Made by a program: the position numbers and the translations under genes. 64,000 nucleotides of DNA from JAHFUI01 sp041485905 (GTDB taxonomy: Bacteria > Acidobacteriota > Vicinamibacteria > Vicinamibacterales > CAVVIG01): contig JBGPKK010000001.1 of the NCBI GenBank assembly GCA_041485905.1, positions 70,283 to 134,282 of the forward strand, in the 5' to 3' direction. A model generated the notes under the pieces. That model worked only from the letters and a program-made list of their open reading frames with translations, had not been told where the DNA came from and made no database searches. Of the stretch, positions 57,541 to 64,000 are shown one piece after another; positions within the stretch are counted from its first letter, which is position 1; each line of letters opens with the position of its first letter.

Positions 57541-58644
57541 CTAGGCCATCGCAACAGCCGCTCGAACAGCGGCGGCCACGGTGTCGATTTGCTCGGTGGT
57601 GAGCTCCGGAAAAACGGGCAACGACAACACTTCCGCCGAGGCGCGCTCCGACACCGGGAACGCGCCCCGTTTGTACCCGAGACCGGCGTACGCGGGCTGC
57701 AGATGCACCGGCGTCGGATAATGAACGCCCGTCGCGATACCGTCGGCCGCGAGAGAGGCCCGCAGAGCGTCGCGCTCGCGCGAGCGCACGGCGTATTGGT
57801 GATAGACGTGGCGAGCGTAGGACATCTCTTCCGGCCGCGTGACGTCCGCACCCGCGAGGCGCACGTTGTAACGCGCGGCATGCTCACGCCGCACGTCGGT
57901 CCACTCCCCCAGATGACCGAGCTTCACCCGCAGAATGGCGCCCTGCAGCGCGTGCATGCGCTCGTTAGAACCCGCCACCACGTGCTGATCCGTGGTCGTC
58001 TGGCCCCAGTTTCGCAGCAGACGCAGTCGCTCGGCGAACCCATCGTCGCTCGTCGCAATCAGGCCGCCTTCGCCGTACGCGCCGAGGTTCTTGGTCGGGT
58101 AGAAACTGAAGCACGCCAGATGACCGAGGCTGCCGGCGGGCCGGCTTTTATACTGCGCACCGTGCGCCTGTGCCGCGTCTTCGATGACGACCAACCCGTG
58201 TCGATCGGCGATCGTCCGGATCGGGTCCATGTCCGCGGTCTGGCCGTAGAGATGAACCGGCACAATCGCTTTGGTGCGCGCAGTGATCGCGGACTCGATC
58301 TGCGTGACGTCGATGGTGAAGGATGTCGGATCGATGTCGACGAGGACCGGCCGTGCGCCTCGGTCGCAGATCGTGGCGACCGTCGCGACGAAGGTAAACG
58401 GCACCGTGATGACCTCGTCGCCCGATCCGATCCCGGCCGCCAGCAACGCGAGGTGGAGTGCGGCTGTTCCAGAACCGACCGCGATCCCGTGTGCGGCGCC
58501 TGCATACGCCGCGAAGTCGCGTTCGAACGCCTCGACTTCCGCGCCGAGTACGAACTGTCCGCTCTCGAGCACGCGCCCGATCGCTTCGTCGATTTCAGCC
58601 TTGATCGTGAGGTACTGCGCTTTGAGGTCCATGAATGGAATCAT
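57541..58644 (-). CDS. DegT/DnrJ/EryC1/StrS-family aminotransferase
   Basis: 367 residues. MIPFMDLKAQYLTIKAEIDEAIGRVLESGQFVLG is the family start. HGIAVGSGTAALHLALLAAGIGSGDEVITVPFTF, VVIEDAAQAHGAQYKSRPAGSLGHLACFSFYPTKNLGAYGEGG (PLP lysine in PTKNLGAYG) and HVYHQYAVRSRERD follow. Such enzymes aminate keto sugars for surface polysaccharides; no other sugar genes lie nearby. Confidence 0.93.
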   Translation of the reverse strand: MIPFMDLKAQYLTIKAEIDEAIGRVLESGQFVLGAEVEAFERDFAAYAGAAHGIAVGSGTAALHLALLAAGIGSGDEVITVPFTFVATVATICDRGARPVLVDIDPTSFTIDVTQIESAITARTKAIVPVHLYGQTADMDPIRTIADRHGLVVIEDAAQAHGAQYKSRPAGSLGHLACFSFYPTKNLGAYGEGGLIATSDDGFAERLRLLRNWGQTTTDQHVVAGSNERMHALQGAILRVKLGHLGEWTDVRREHAARYNVRLAGADVTRPEEMSYARHVYHQYAVRSRERDALRASLAADGIATGVHYPTPVHLQPAYAGLGYKRGAFPVSERASAEVLSLPVFPELTTEQIDTVAAAVRAAVAMA

Positions 58645-58659
58645 TCACGTTCCTCGGCT

Positions 58660-59574
58660 TCACCGGCTCTTGATGAAGGTGCCCTGCCGAAGCTCAGAGA
58701 CAGCCTGCTGGAGCTCCTCCTCAGTATTCATGACGATCGGTCCGTACCACGCGACGGGCTCTTCGATCGGTTTGCCGGACACCAACAGGAATCTGATGCC
58801 CATGTCTCCCGCCTGCACCGTGACCTCGTCGCCGCTGTCGAAGACGACGAGCGACCGATTGCCGATTTCGTCGGTCAGCGGACCCACCGGGCCTGCCGCC
58901 GTCGCTCCGAGCCGATCGGTTTTGACCTCGCGCGGATCGGATGCGTTTCGAAATGTGCCGGACCCGGCGAAGATGTAGGCAAAGGCGTGTTGCGCATGCT
59001 CGACGGGAAGCGTTTTGCGTCGGCCGGGCGGCACCGACACGTCCAGATACCGCGGCTCTGCCGCGATGCCGTCAACCGGACCGGTGGCGCCCCAGAAACT
59101 GCCGCACACGATCCGCACCTTGGTTCCGTCATCGTCGGTGACTTCGGGCACATCAGCTCCAGAGACGTCCTGATACCGAGGCGCCGTCATCTTGAGCGAC
59201 GATGGAAGGTTCGCCCACAGCTGAAAGCCGTGCATCCTCCCCTGCTCGTCGCCCTTGGGCATTTCCTGATGGATGATTCCGCTGCCGGCTGTCATCCATT
59301 GCACGTCGCCGCCCTTGAGCGTTCCACGGTTCCCGAGGCTGTCGCCGTGATCCACGGCACCGGCGAGGACGTAGGTGATCGTTTCGATGCCGCGGTGCGG
59401 ATGCCACGGAAACCCCGCCAGATATTCCTCGGGGTTGTCGTTTCGAAAGTCGTCGAACAGCAGAAACGGATCGAGGTCAGGCGTAGCCCCGCCGAATCCG
59501 CGGCGCAGGTGCACGCCCGCGCCTTCCAGCGTGGGCTTGGATTGAATGACGCGTTTGACGGCTCGTATGGACAC
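58660..59574 (-). CDS. Pirin-family bicupin
   Basis: 304 residues. FDDFRNDNPEEYLAGFPWHPHRGIETITYVLAGAVDHGDSLGNRGTLKGGDVQWMTAGSGIIHQEMPKGD is the pirin N-terminal cupin with the metal ligands HPHRG, H and E/H. The C-terminal cupin carries PVEHAQHAFAYIFAGSG. Bacterial pirins act as quercetinases or redox-sensing regulators. It follows the aminotransferase gene on the same strand. Confidence 0.93.
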   Translation of the reverse strand: MSIRAVKRVIQSKPTLEGAGVHLRRGFGGATPDLDPFLLFDDFRNDNPEEYLAGFPWHPHRGIETITYVLAGAVDHGDSLGNRGTLKGGDVQWMTAGSGIIHQEMPKGDEQGRMHGFQLWANLPSSLKMTAPRYQDVSGADVPEVTDDDGTKVRIVCGSFWGATGPVDGIAAEPRYLDVSVPPGRRKTLPVEHAQHAFAYIFAGSGTFRNASDPREVKTDRLGATAAGPVGPLTDEIGNRSLVVFDSGDEVTVQAGDMGIRFLLVSGKPIEEPVAWYGPIVMNTEEELQQAVSELRQGTFIKSR

Positions 59575-59628
59575 GGGACTCCTTCATGTGGCGGATATTC
59601 GAGTATAACCGCGACGCGGCCCCGCCGA

Positions 59629-60567
59629 CTATTTCAGCTCGTCAAAAATCACCTGCACGTTGGCTTTCAGACGCGCCGGCACTACCGCTGCGTAGCCGGT
59701 ATATTTCGCCGGCATCGTCCAGGTGTTCGCCACGTCATCGACGGACTTGCCGGCCTTCTTCGCGCCTCGAACTTCCCTCAGAAATTGTCGATTGAACGCA
59801 GCGTACTCCCGCAGATCGCTCATGGTCATCTGCGTACTGTGGCCGGTGATGATCGTGTCCACGTTCTTGATCGAGTCCGCCGCCTTGGCGAGCGTATCCC
59901 CAATCAGGACGCCGCTGCCGCCGTTGTTCGCATCGAGGAGCGGCAGGTTCTTCCCCGAGAAGATGTCGCCGGCGTGCATGATTCGCAGCGCGGGAAACAC
60001 GACCCACGCGTCGCCGTTGGTGTGGCCGCGTCCGAAGTAGTACAGTTCGATCCGGTCGTTTCCGCTGCCGAGCGACATCTTGTCTTTGAAAGTCCGCTTG
60101 GGCATTCCCTTTCCGTTGTTGACCTTGAAGATGTTCGTGGGCGGTCCCTGCTGAGCCACGCCGGTCGCCGGCGCCATCGTCTCCATGTTTACTTTCGTGT
60201 TCTGATGCGTGACGATGTCAACCGTCGCCGGGAACTCGACGTTGCCGCTGACGTGATCGCCGTGCGTATGGGTATTGATGATCATCGTCACCGGTTTGGT
60301 TGTCAGCTCCTTGATCTTGTCGAGAATCGGCTGACCCCATCCCGGGTTCTTCGTGTCGACGACCACGACGCCGTTCGCGCCGATCAGGACGGCGGTATTG
60401 CCGCCGCCATTATTTCCCCGGAACACGAAGAAGTTGTCCTTCAGCTTCTCGACCTCGATGACCTTTGGCGCCGGTTGGCCCGCGGCCGGCGGCTGCTGGT
60501 ATGCCCTGACGGCGAGCGACAGTGAACCGGCAATCAGCAGCATGAAGAGAATGGCTATTCGTTTCAT
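59629..60567 (-). CDS. Secreted metallo-beta-lactamase-fold hydrolase
   Basis: 312 residues with a signal peptide. DNFFVFRGNNGGGNTAVLIGANGVVVVDTKNPG leads to the metal site MIINTHTHGDHVSGNVEF, with later ligands in YYFGRGHTNGDAWVVFP (His, Asp) and IITGHSTQM. The pattern fits a broad class-B-like hydrolase. This is an intact relative of the deleted gene at 5938..6442. Confidence 0.9.
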   Translation of the reverse strand: MKRIAILFMLLIAGSLSLAVRAYQQPPAAGQPAPKVIEVEKLKDNFFVFRGNNGGGNTAVLIGANGVVVVDTKNPGWGQPILDKIKELTTKPVTMIINTHTHGDHVSGNVEFPATVDIVTHQNTKVNMETMAPATGVAQQGPPTNIFKVNNGKGMPKRTFKDKMSLGSGNDRIELYYFGRGHTNGDAWVVFPALRIMHAGDIFSGKNLPLLDANNGGSGVLIGDTLAKAADSIKNVDTIITGHSTQMTMSDLREYAAFNRQFLREVRGAKKAGKSVDDVANTWTMPAKYTGYAAVVPARLKANVQVIFDELK

Positions 60568-60590
60568 CTGTATCTCCTAGAAAACGTAAC

Positions 60591-60651
60591 GCCGGACCCA
60601 ATAGGGTCCGGCCTGCGTACGGTACGTAGGGCGGACCTTATGAGGTCCGCC
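60591..60651. repeat. Double REP-like palindrome
   Basis: Two perfect 9-bp stems: GCCGGACCC-AATA-GGGTCCGGC (60591..60612) and GGCGGACCT-TATG-AGGTCCGCC (60630..60651), joined by TGCGTACGGTACGTA. It lies between the carboxylesterase and metallo-hydrolase genes, just after the former's stop codon on the minus strand. It is the best-formed member of the family. Confidence 0.85.
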
Positions 60652-60657
60652 GAATGT

Positions 60658-62280
60658 TCATGACAAGTTCGTGGCGTGGAACATCACCAGCCGCTGTTCG
60701 CGAATGGGATCGTTCACGACCTTGCTGACGTTGTTGAAGACCATGGTCGGCCGATCGGTCGGATTGAACGCCGGCCAATGCGGCAATTTGGGCGTGTTCG
60801 GATTGCCAGTTCGGGCGAACGCTATCCAGGCGTCGCTGACCTTATCGGCGAGCGCCATCGCGTCGGATCCGCCGCCGGTCAATCGGACGGCGCTCTTGAC
60901 GTTGTCGAACGCAAACGGGATCTCGATGGTGTGCGGCGACTTGAGCCGACCGCCGTCGACGGGCGTCTCCCACCGGAAGTAGTACAAGTACACAGGGGCT
61001 TTTCCAAGCGCGGTCCGCCGCTCGGCGATTTTCATGACCGGCGCGCTGTACCGGTAATCGCTGGCAATCAGGAAAAAGATGTCCGATGGGGTCGCACCCG
61101 GGTTCGCCTTGCGATAGGTATCGATGGCGGGGCCGGCATTGCCGCCCAGGAGATCCGTGATGCGCTTCTGCATGCCGTCCTCGTCAAGCGAAAACGCGGC
61201 CTCGTCACTCTGCAGCGTCAGTTCCGTCCGCGTGGTGCCGAGCATCAGCGGCACGTTGGCAGATATCGAGGACGCCGTCGGATGAAACGGATGCTGCGGC
61301 ACAACGTGGCCGTCGACGGTCGGTGAGAAACCCGCGGTCATTTGATCGACGCCAGCCATGTCTCTGACGACCGCGAAGTAGGCGGCCATGATCGTGGCCG
61401 CCGGTAGATTCTGCAGCTCGCGGACCCTGGTCTTGTCGACCTGCAATTTCGCGAGCAGTTTCTCGGCGACCGTCGTCGCCTGGTCGCGCTCCACGAGCTT
61501 GATCGTCGCACCGCTCTCGATCACCGCTCGATGGAACAGTCCCTTGGCCGGCGGCATCGCGAGCAGCGTGCCGACCTTACGGCCGCCGCCGGACTGACCG
61601 AAGATCGTGACGGTATTCGGATCGCCGCCAAACTGCGCGATGTTGTCGCGTACCCGTTTGAGGGCGTGCACGATGTCGAGCATGCCGACATCGCCCGATG
61701 ACGCGAAATCCCGCCCGCCCAGTTCTCCCAGATACGTGAATCCGAGAACGTTCAGGCGGTGATTGATCGACACGACGACTACATCGCCGCGGCGGGCCAG
61801 GTTTGTTCCGTCCGTGACCGGCGAGGATCCGGAGCCGCTGACAAAGCCTCCGCCGTGACACCAGACCATCACCGGTCTCTTGCGGCCGTCGTTGATCGCC
61901 GGCGTCCAGATATTGAGCATCAAACAATCTTCGCTCTCGGCGGGAAGGCCATCGCCGGCGACCGTCAATCGTCCCGGCCCGCGTGCAGCGGCGGGATCGC
62001 GTTGCGGCGCGCTGGGGCCGTACTCGAGGGCGTCGCGCACGCCAGACCATCGGCCTGGATCGGCGGGCGGCATGAAACGACTTCTGCCTGCGGTCGTCGC
62101 GCCGTAGGGGATGCCCTTGAACGTCTTCACCCCCTGCACGTCCACGCCGCGGATCTTTCCGAACGGTGTGTCGGCCACGACGAACCGGGGCTCGGCCGCA
62201 CGGACGCTCTGAAGAATGCCGCTCGACGAGACAACCCAGAGCGAAGCGTGCTTGACGAAGTCACGCCGATTCACGTCCAT
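60658..62280 (-). CDS. Type-B carboxylesterase, exported (paralogue)
   Basis: 540 residues with a Tat-like leader (MDVNRRDFVKHASLWVVSSSG). EDCLMLNIWTPA, PVMVWCHGGGFVSGSGSSP, VTIFGQSGGGRKVGTLLAMP (nucleophile) and SPHTIEIPFAFDNV (His) match the enzyme at 46121..47764, with the same unusual GQSGGG elbow. Upstream of the metallo-hydrolase on the same strand. Confidence 0.92.
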   Translation of the reverse strand: MDVNRRDFVKHASLWVVSSSGILQSVRAAEPRFVVADTPFGKIRGVDVQGVKTFKGIPYGATTAGRSRFMPPADPGRWSGVRDALEYGPSAPQRDPAAARGPGRLTVAGDGLPAESEDCLMLNIWTPAINDGRKRPVMVWCHGGGFVSGSGSSPVTDGTNLARRGDVVVVSINHRLNVLGFTYLGELGGRDFASSGDVGMLDIVHALKRVRDNIAQFGGDPNTVTIFGQSGGGRKVGTLLAMPPAKGLFHRAVIESGATIKLVERDQATTVAEKLLAKLQVDKTRVRELQNLPAATIMAAYFAVVRDMAGVDQMTAGFSPTVDGHVVPQHPFHPTASSISANVPLMLGTTRTELTLQSDEAAFSLDEDGMQKRITDLLGGNAGPAIDTYRKANPGATPSDIFFLIASDYRYSAPVMKIAERRTALGKAPVYLYYFRWETPVDGGRLKSPHTIEIPFAFDNVKSAVRLTGGGSDAMALADKVSDAWIAFARTGNPNTPKLPHWPAFNPTDRPTMVFNNVSKVVNDPIREQRLVMFHATNLS

Positions 62281-62368
62281 CGGAGGCTCCTTTCAAGAGA
62301 CTGCAGGCGGCTAACCTATCAGACGCGGGCATCCTACGTAAACGATGCTGAATGGATCGGTCCGCGTT

Positions 62369-62587
62369 CTACCACCCAAGCCGAACGGCTACCCACAGGG
62401 CGACGATGATCACGACGCCGACGACGATGAGCGATAGCATTGTGGTCGCGAAGTACGGGTAGATGAGGAGTGCCAGGCCGGCGAAAAGCTGGGGGAATCG
62501 TCCCATCTTTTTGCCGTAGATCAGCAAGATGGATCCGATGCCGCCCGGGATCAAAGAAAGAAGCAGCCAGTTCGCATCGAAGCTCAT
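62369..62587 (-). CDS. Small two-helix membrane protein
   Basis: 72 residues from ATG 62587 (MSFDANWLLLSLIPGGIGSILLIYGKKMGRFPQLFAGLALLIYPYFATTMLSLIVVG...). Two or three hydrophobic helices flank a GKKMGRFP loop. The pattern is common in small conserved membrane proteins of many phyla; function unknown. Confidence 0.7.
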   Translation of the reverse strand: MSFDANWLLLSLIPGGIGSILLIYGKKMGRFPQLFAGLALLIYPYFATTMLSLIVVGVVIIVALWVAVRLGW

Positions 62588-62622
62588 CAGGTCTTGATCT
62601 TGCCGCCGGCCCGGCAATGAGG

Positions 62623-62689
62623 CTGGTCTCCTGGTCATCTGGCCATTGAACAAATCAATGACCAGATAACCAGATGACCAGATAACCAG
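62623..62689. repeat. ATCTGGTC octamer palindrome (second copy)
   Basis: On the minus strand, units ATCTGGTT and ATCTGGTC (four) follow the stop of the dienelactone hydrolase gene, then the core ATTGATTTGTTCAATGG, then complementary units (AGATGACC, AGGAGACC). Core and units match the locus at 42776..42865. Confidence 0.9.
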
Positions 62690-62693
62690 ATTC

Positions 62694-63866
62694 CTAAGAG
62701 GCGTACTTCTTCAGCCACGCGATCGTAAGCGGCCAGGCCTGCTCGGTCGCTTTCATGTTCGCGCCGTCGTTGCCCGTCTGCGCCCGGAGGAATCCGTGCG
62801 CGGCGCCGTCGAAGATGTGCGGCTCGTAGACCTTCCCAAGCTCTTTCATCTTCATCTCGGTCGCGGGGATTGACGCATTCACGCGCGCGTCCGCGCCGCC
62901 GTAGAATCCCAGCAACGGCGCCTTGATGTTCGCCAGTCTGTCGGAAGGGACGAAGGGCGCGGCAGGCGCGCCGCCACGACCCTGGCCAGTGCCACCACCG
63001 GCTGGTGCTGCGCCGCCTGCGGCCGGCGCAGCGGGTGCACCTGCACCGCCGGGTCCGCCTGCTCCGCCTCGGCCGCCACCTCCGCCGCCGGCGCCTCGCG
63101 CGGGCGCGGCCACGTCGGTTGGCGCGGTGCCGTAGTACACGACCGCCGCGTTCAGCGCCGGCTCGTTGACGGCGAACGCGAAGCTCTGATTCCCGCCGAA
63201 GCAGTAACCGACGCTCGCGCTCTTGCCGTTCGCGGCCGGCAGCTTGATGCCGTACTCGCGCGCGGCTTTCAGCTTCGCGGTGATCTCGGCCGCGGCCAGC
63301 CCGAGCGTCGCCTGCGTCATCTCCTGTGTGGTCGACAGAGACGAGGAGTCGCCGCCGTTTGCGCCGTGGCCGGCCAGCAGATCCGGCGCGACCGCAATGA
63401 AGCCGTCAGCGGCGAGCTGATCGGCCACGCCGCGAATCCAGTCGCTCAAGCCGAAGATCTCCTGAATCACGACGACGACGGGCGCTTTGTCCCGGCGATC
63501 GGGGTAGACAACCCAGGCCCTCATCGGCATGCCGCCGACGTCGATCTTCACGAATTCTGATTTCCGCTTTGAGCTCGCGAGACGCTGCGGCGCGCCCATC
63601 TCATCGGCTGGCAGATTCCGGTTGCTCACGGCCGCGCCGGCCTGGGCCCGGGCGGCTGCCCACGCGATTTCGTCCATCGCGTGGCCTGCGTGCACGTTGC
63701 CGGCCATGGCCATGTGCGCGATGTGGTCACTCGCGGACATTCCAGCCGCGGGCGCGGCCGAAACCGTCTGCTCCATCGCGTGGCCGGACCGCTGGCCCAC
63801 CCCGGCGACCGCGTACCCGACCGCCACCGTCATCACCACTGCCGCCGTCATGATTGGTCTGTTCAT
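62694..63866 (-). CDS. Secreted dienelactone hydrolase-family protein with low-complexity insert
   Basis: 390 residues. A hydrophobic leader is followed by a His/Met-rich stretch (DHIAHMAMAGNVHAGHAMDE, about residues 47..66) that may bind metal. The hydrolase domain has VVVVIQEIFGLSDWIRGVADQLAADGFIAVAPDLLAG, the Cys nucleophile in ASVGYCFGGNQSF, the acid in GFYGGADARV and the His in DGAAHGFLRA. A Gly/Ala/Pro-rich insert of about 50 residues (about 252..302) splits the domain between the nucleophile and acid. ATG 63866 overlaps the peroxiredoxin stop. Confidence 0.87.
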   Translation of the reverse strand: MNRPIMTAAVVMTVAVGYAVAGVGQRSGHAMEQTVSAAPAAGMSASDHIAHMAMAGNVHAGHAMDEIAWAAARAQAGAAVSNRNLPADEMGAPQRLASSKRKSEFVKIDVGGMPMRAWVVYPDRRDKAPVVVVIQEIFGLSDWIRGVADQLAADGFIAVAPDLLAGHGANGGDSSSLSTTQEMTQATLGLAAAEITAKLKAAREYGIKLPAANGKSASVGYCFGGNQSFAFAVNEPALNAAVVYYGTAPTDVAAPARGAGGGGGGRGGAGGPGGAGAPAAPAAGGAAPAGGGTGQGRGGAPAAPFVPSDRLANIKAPLLGFYGGADARVNASIPATEMKMKELGKVYEPHIFDGAAHGFLRAQTGNDGANMKATEQAWPLTIAWLKKYAS

Positions 63867-64000
63867 CTGTCCTCCACGTTAAGAGATAGCGACTTCAACT
63901 TCGCGACGATCTCAGCCCCGTGCGTCGACGGGTTGACCTTCCGGTTGACGTCGAGAATCCGGCCATCGCCGCCGATGTAAAACGTCCATCGCGACGCGTA
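63863..64000 (-). CDS. Peroxiredoxin, C-terminal fragment at window edge
   Basis: The last 45 codons are present, open to the window edge: SRWTFYIGGDGRILDVNRKVNPSTHGAEIVAKLKSL. This is the C-terminal strand-helix unit of AhpC/TSA-type peroxiredoxins (RxTFyIdxdGxI). The peroxidatic site lies outside the window. The stop overlaps the start of the dienelactone hydrolase gene (ATGA). Confidence 0.82.
   Translation of the reverse strand, partial: YASRWTFYIGGDGRILDVNRKVNPSTHGAEIVAKLKSLSLNVEDR

Noticed and set aside
57496..60525. A 1009-codon open frame on the plus strand.
   Set aside because: It lies antisense to three clear genes (aminotransferase, pirin, metallo-hydrolase) and has the Arg/His/Asp-rich composition of a GC-rich shadow frame.

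Overview
The window is GC-rich chromosomal DNA that most resembles an Acidobacteriota genome of the Vicinamibacteria type. This is an inference. It rests on the orphan MacB/FtsX-type permease of the acidobacterial duplicated-permease kind (36461..38872), the paralogous secreted HH-motif and GHWEGDTL families (6894..9421, 44279..45383), many Tat-exported esterases and amidases, and the soil-type C1 enzymes. No rRNA, tRNA, CRISPR array or complete insertion sequence was recognised.

Left third (1..22 kb): a one-carbon island. On the minus strand lie ftr (cut by the window edge), fwdC, fwdA, fwdB, a hidden 52-codon gene and fwdD: a formylmethanofuran dehydrogenase-like complex plus its formyltransferase. 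A second minus-strand operon reads fae, mtdB, a DUF1464-type protein and an ATP-grasp ligase, which is the entry arm of the tetrahydromethanopterin (H4MPT) pathway. Divergent from fae is a coxSLM-D operon for a form II type carbon monoxide dehydrogenase, with coxE and coxG further on. Together these genes can carry formaldehyde to formyl-methanofuran and on to formate or CO2. mch is not in the window.

The most unusual observation is that fwdB is interrupted by one in-frame TGA exactly at the metal-ligand position of FwdB (S-L-[TGA]-H-G-P). The reading frame, Fe-S ligands and family sequence are intact on both sides, and a hairpin follows the TGA. I read it as selenocysteine. A second in-frame TGA lies in a thioredoxin-like gene next to a MerT-like gene (49560..50156), where it gives a U-x-x-C motif and is again followed by a hairpin. 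Two independent redox-site TGAs make selenocysteine decoding much more likely than two chance nonsense mutations. This would be a bacterial, Sec-dependent formylmethanofuran dehydrogenase that keeps its pterin- and Fe-S-binding parts, unlike the redox-dead Fhc complex of methylotrophic Proteobacteria.

Middle (22..46 kb): mostly secreted or degradative enzymes (amidase, Zn alcohol dehydrogenase, MetE-like protein, LLM flavin oxidoreductase, HOT-type iron alcohol dehydrogenase, sulfatase, esterases), three paralogues of an uncharacterised GVGPEQNFTY family, a catalytically dead HtrA-like protein next to an intact one, chromate-response ChrB, and a 39-bp operator-like palindrome. Right third (46..64 kb): esterases, extradiol dioxygenase, argG, a LytS/LytTR two-component pair, a dead beta-lactamase-fold protein, bacilliredoxin, a sugar aminotransferase, pirin, a metallo-beta-lactamase, and a peroxiredoxin cut by the right edge.

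The intergenic DNA is striking. At least eleven loci carry short-period (7, 8 or 9 nt) degenerate tandem repeats, several folded into palindromes and most starting at or within the last codons of a gene. They interrupt the cox and fwd operons, and in one place flank a four-helix-bundle gene in inverted orientation. A separate REP-like palindrome family (GGCGGACCT / AGGTCCGCC) also occurs, once inside a coding sequence.
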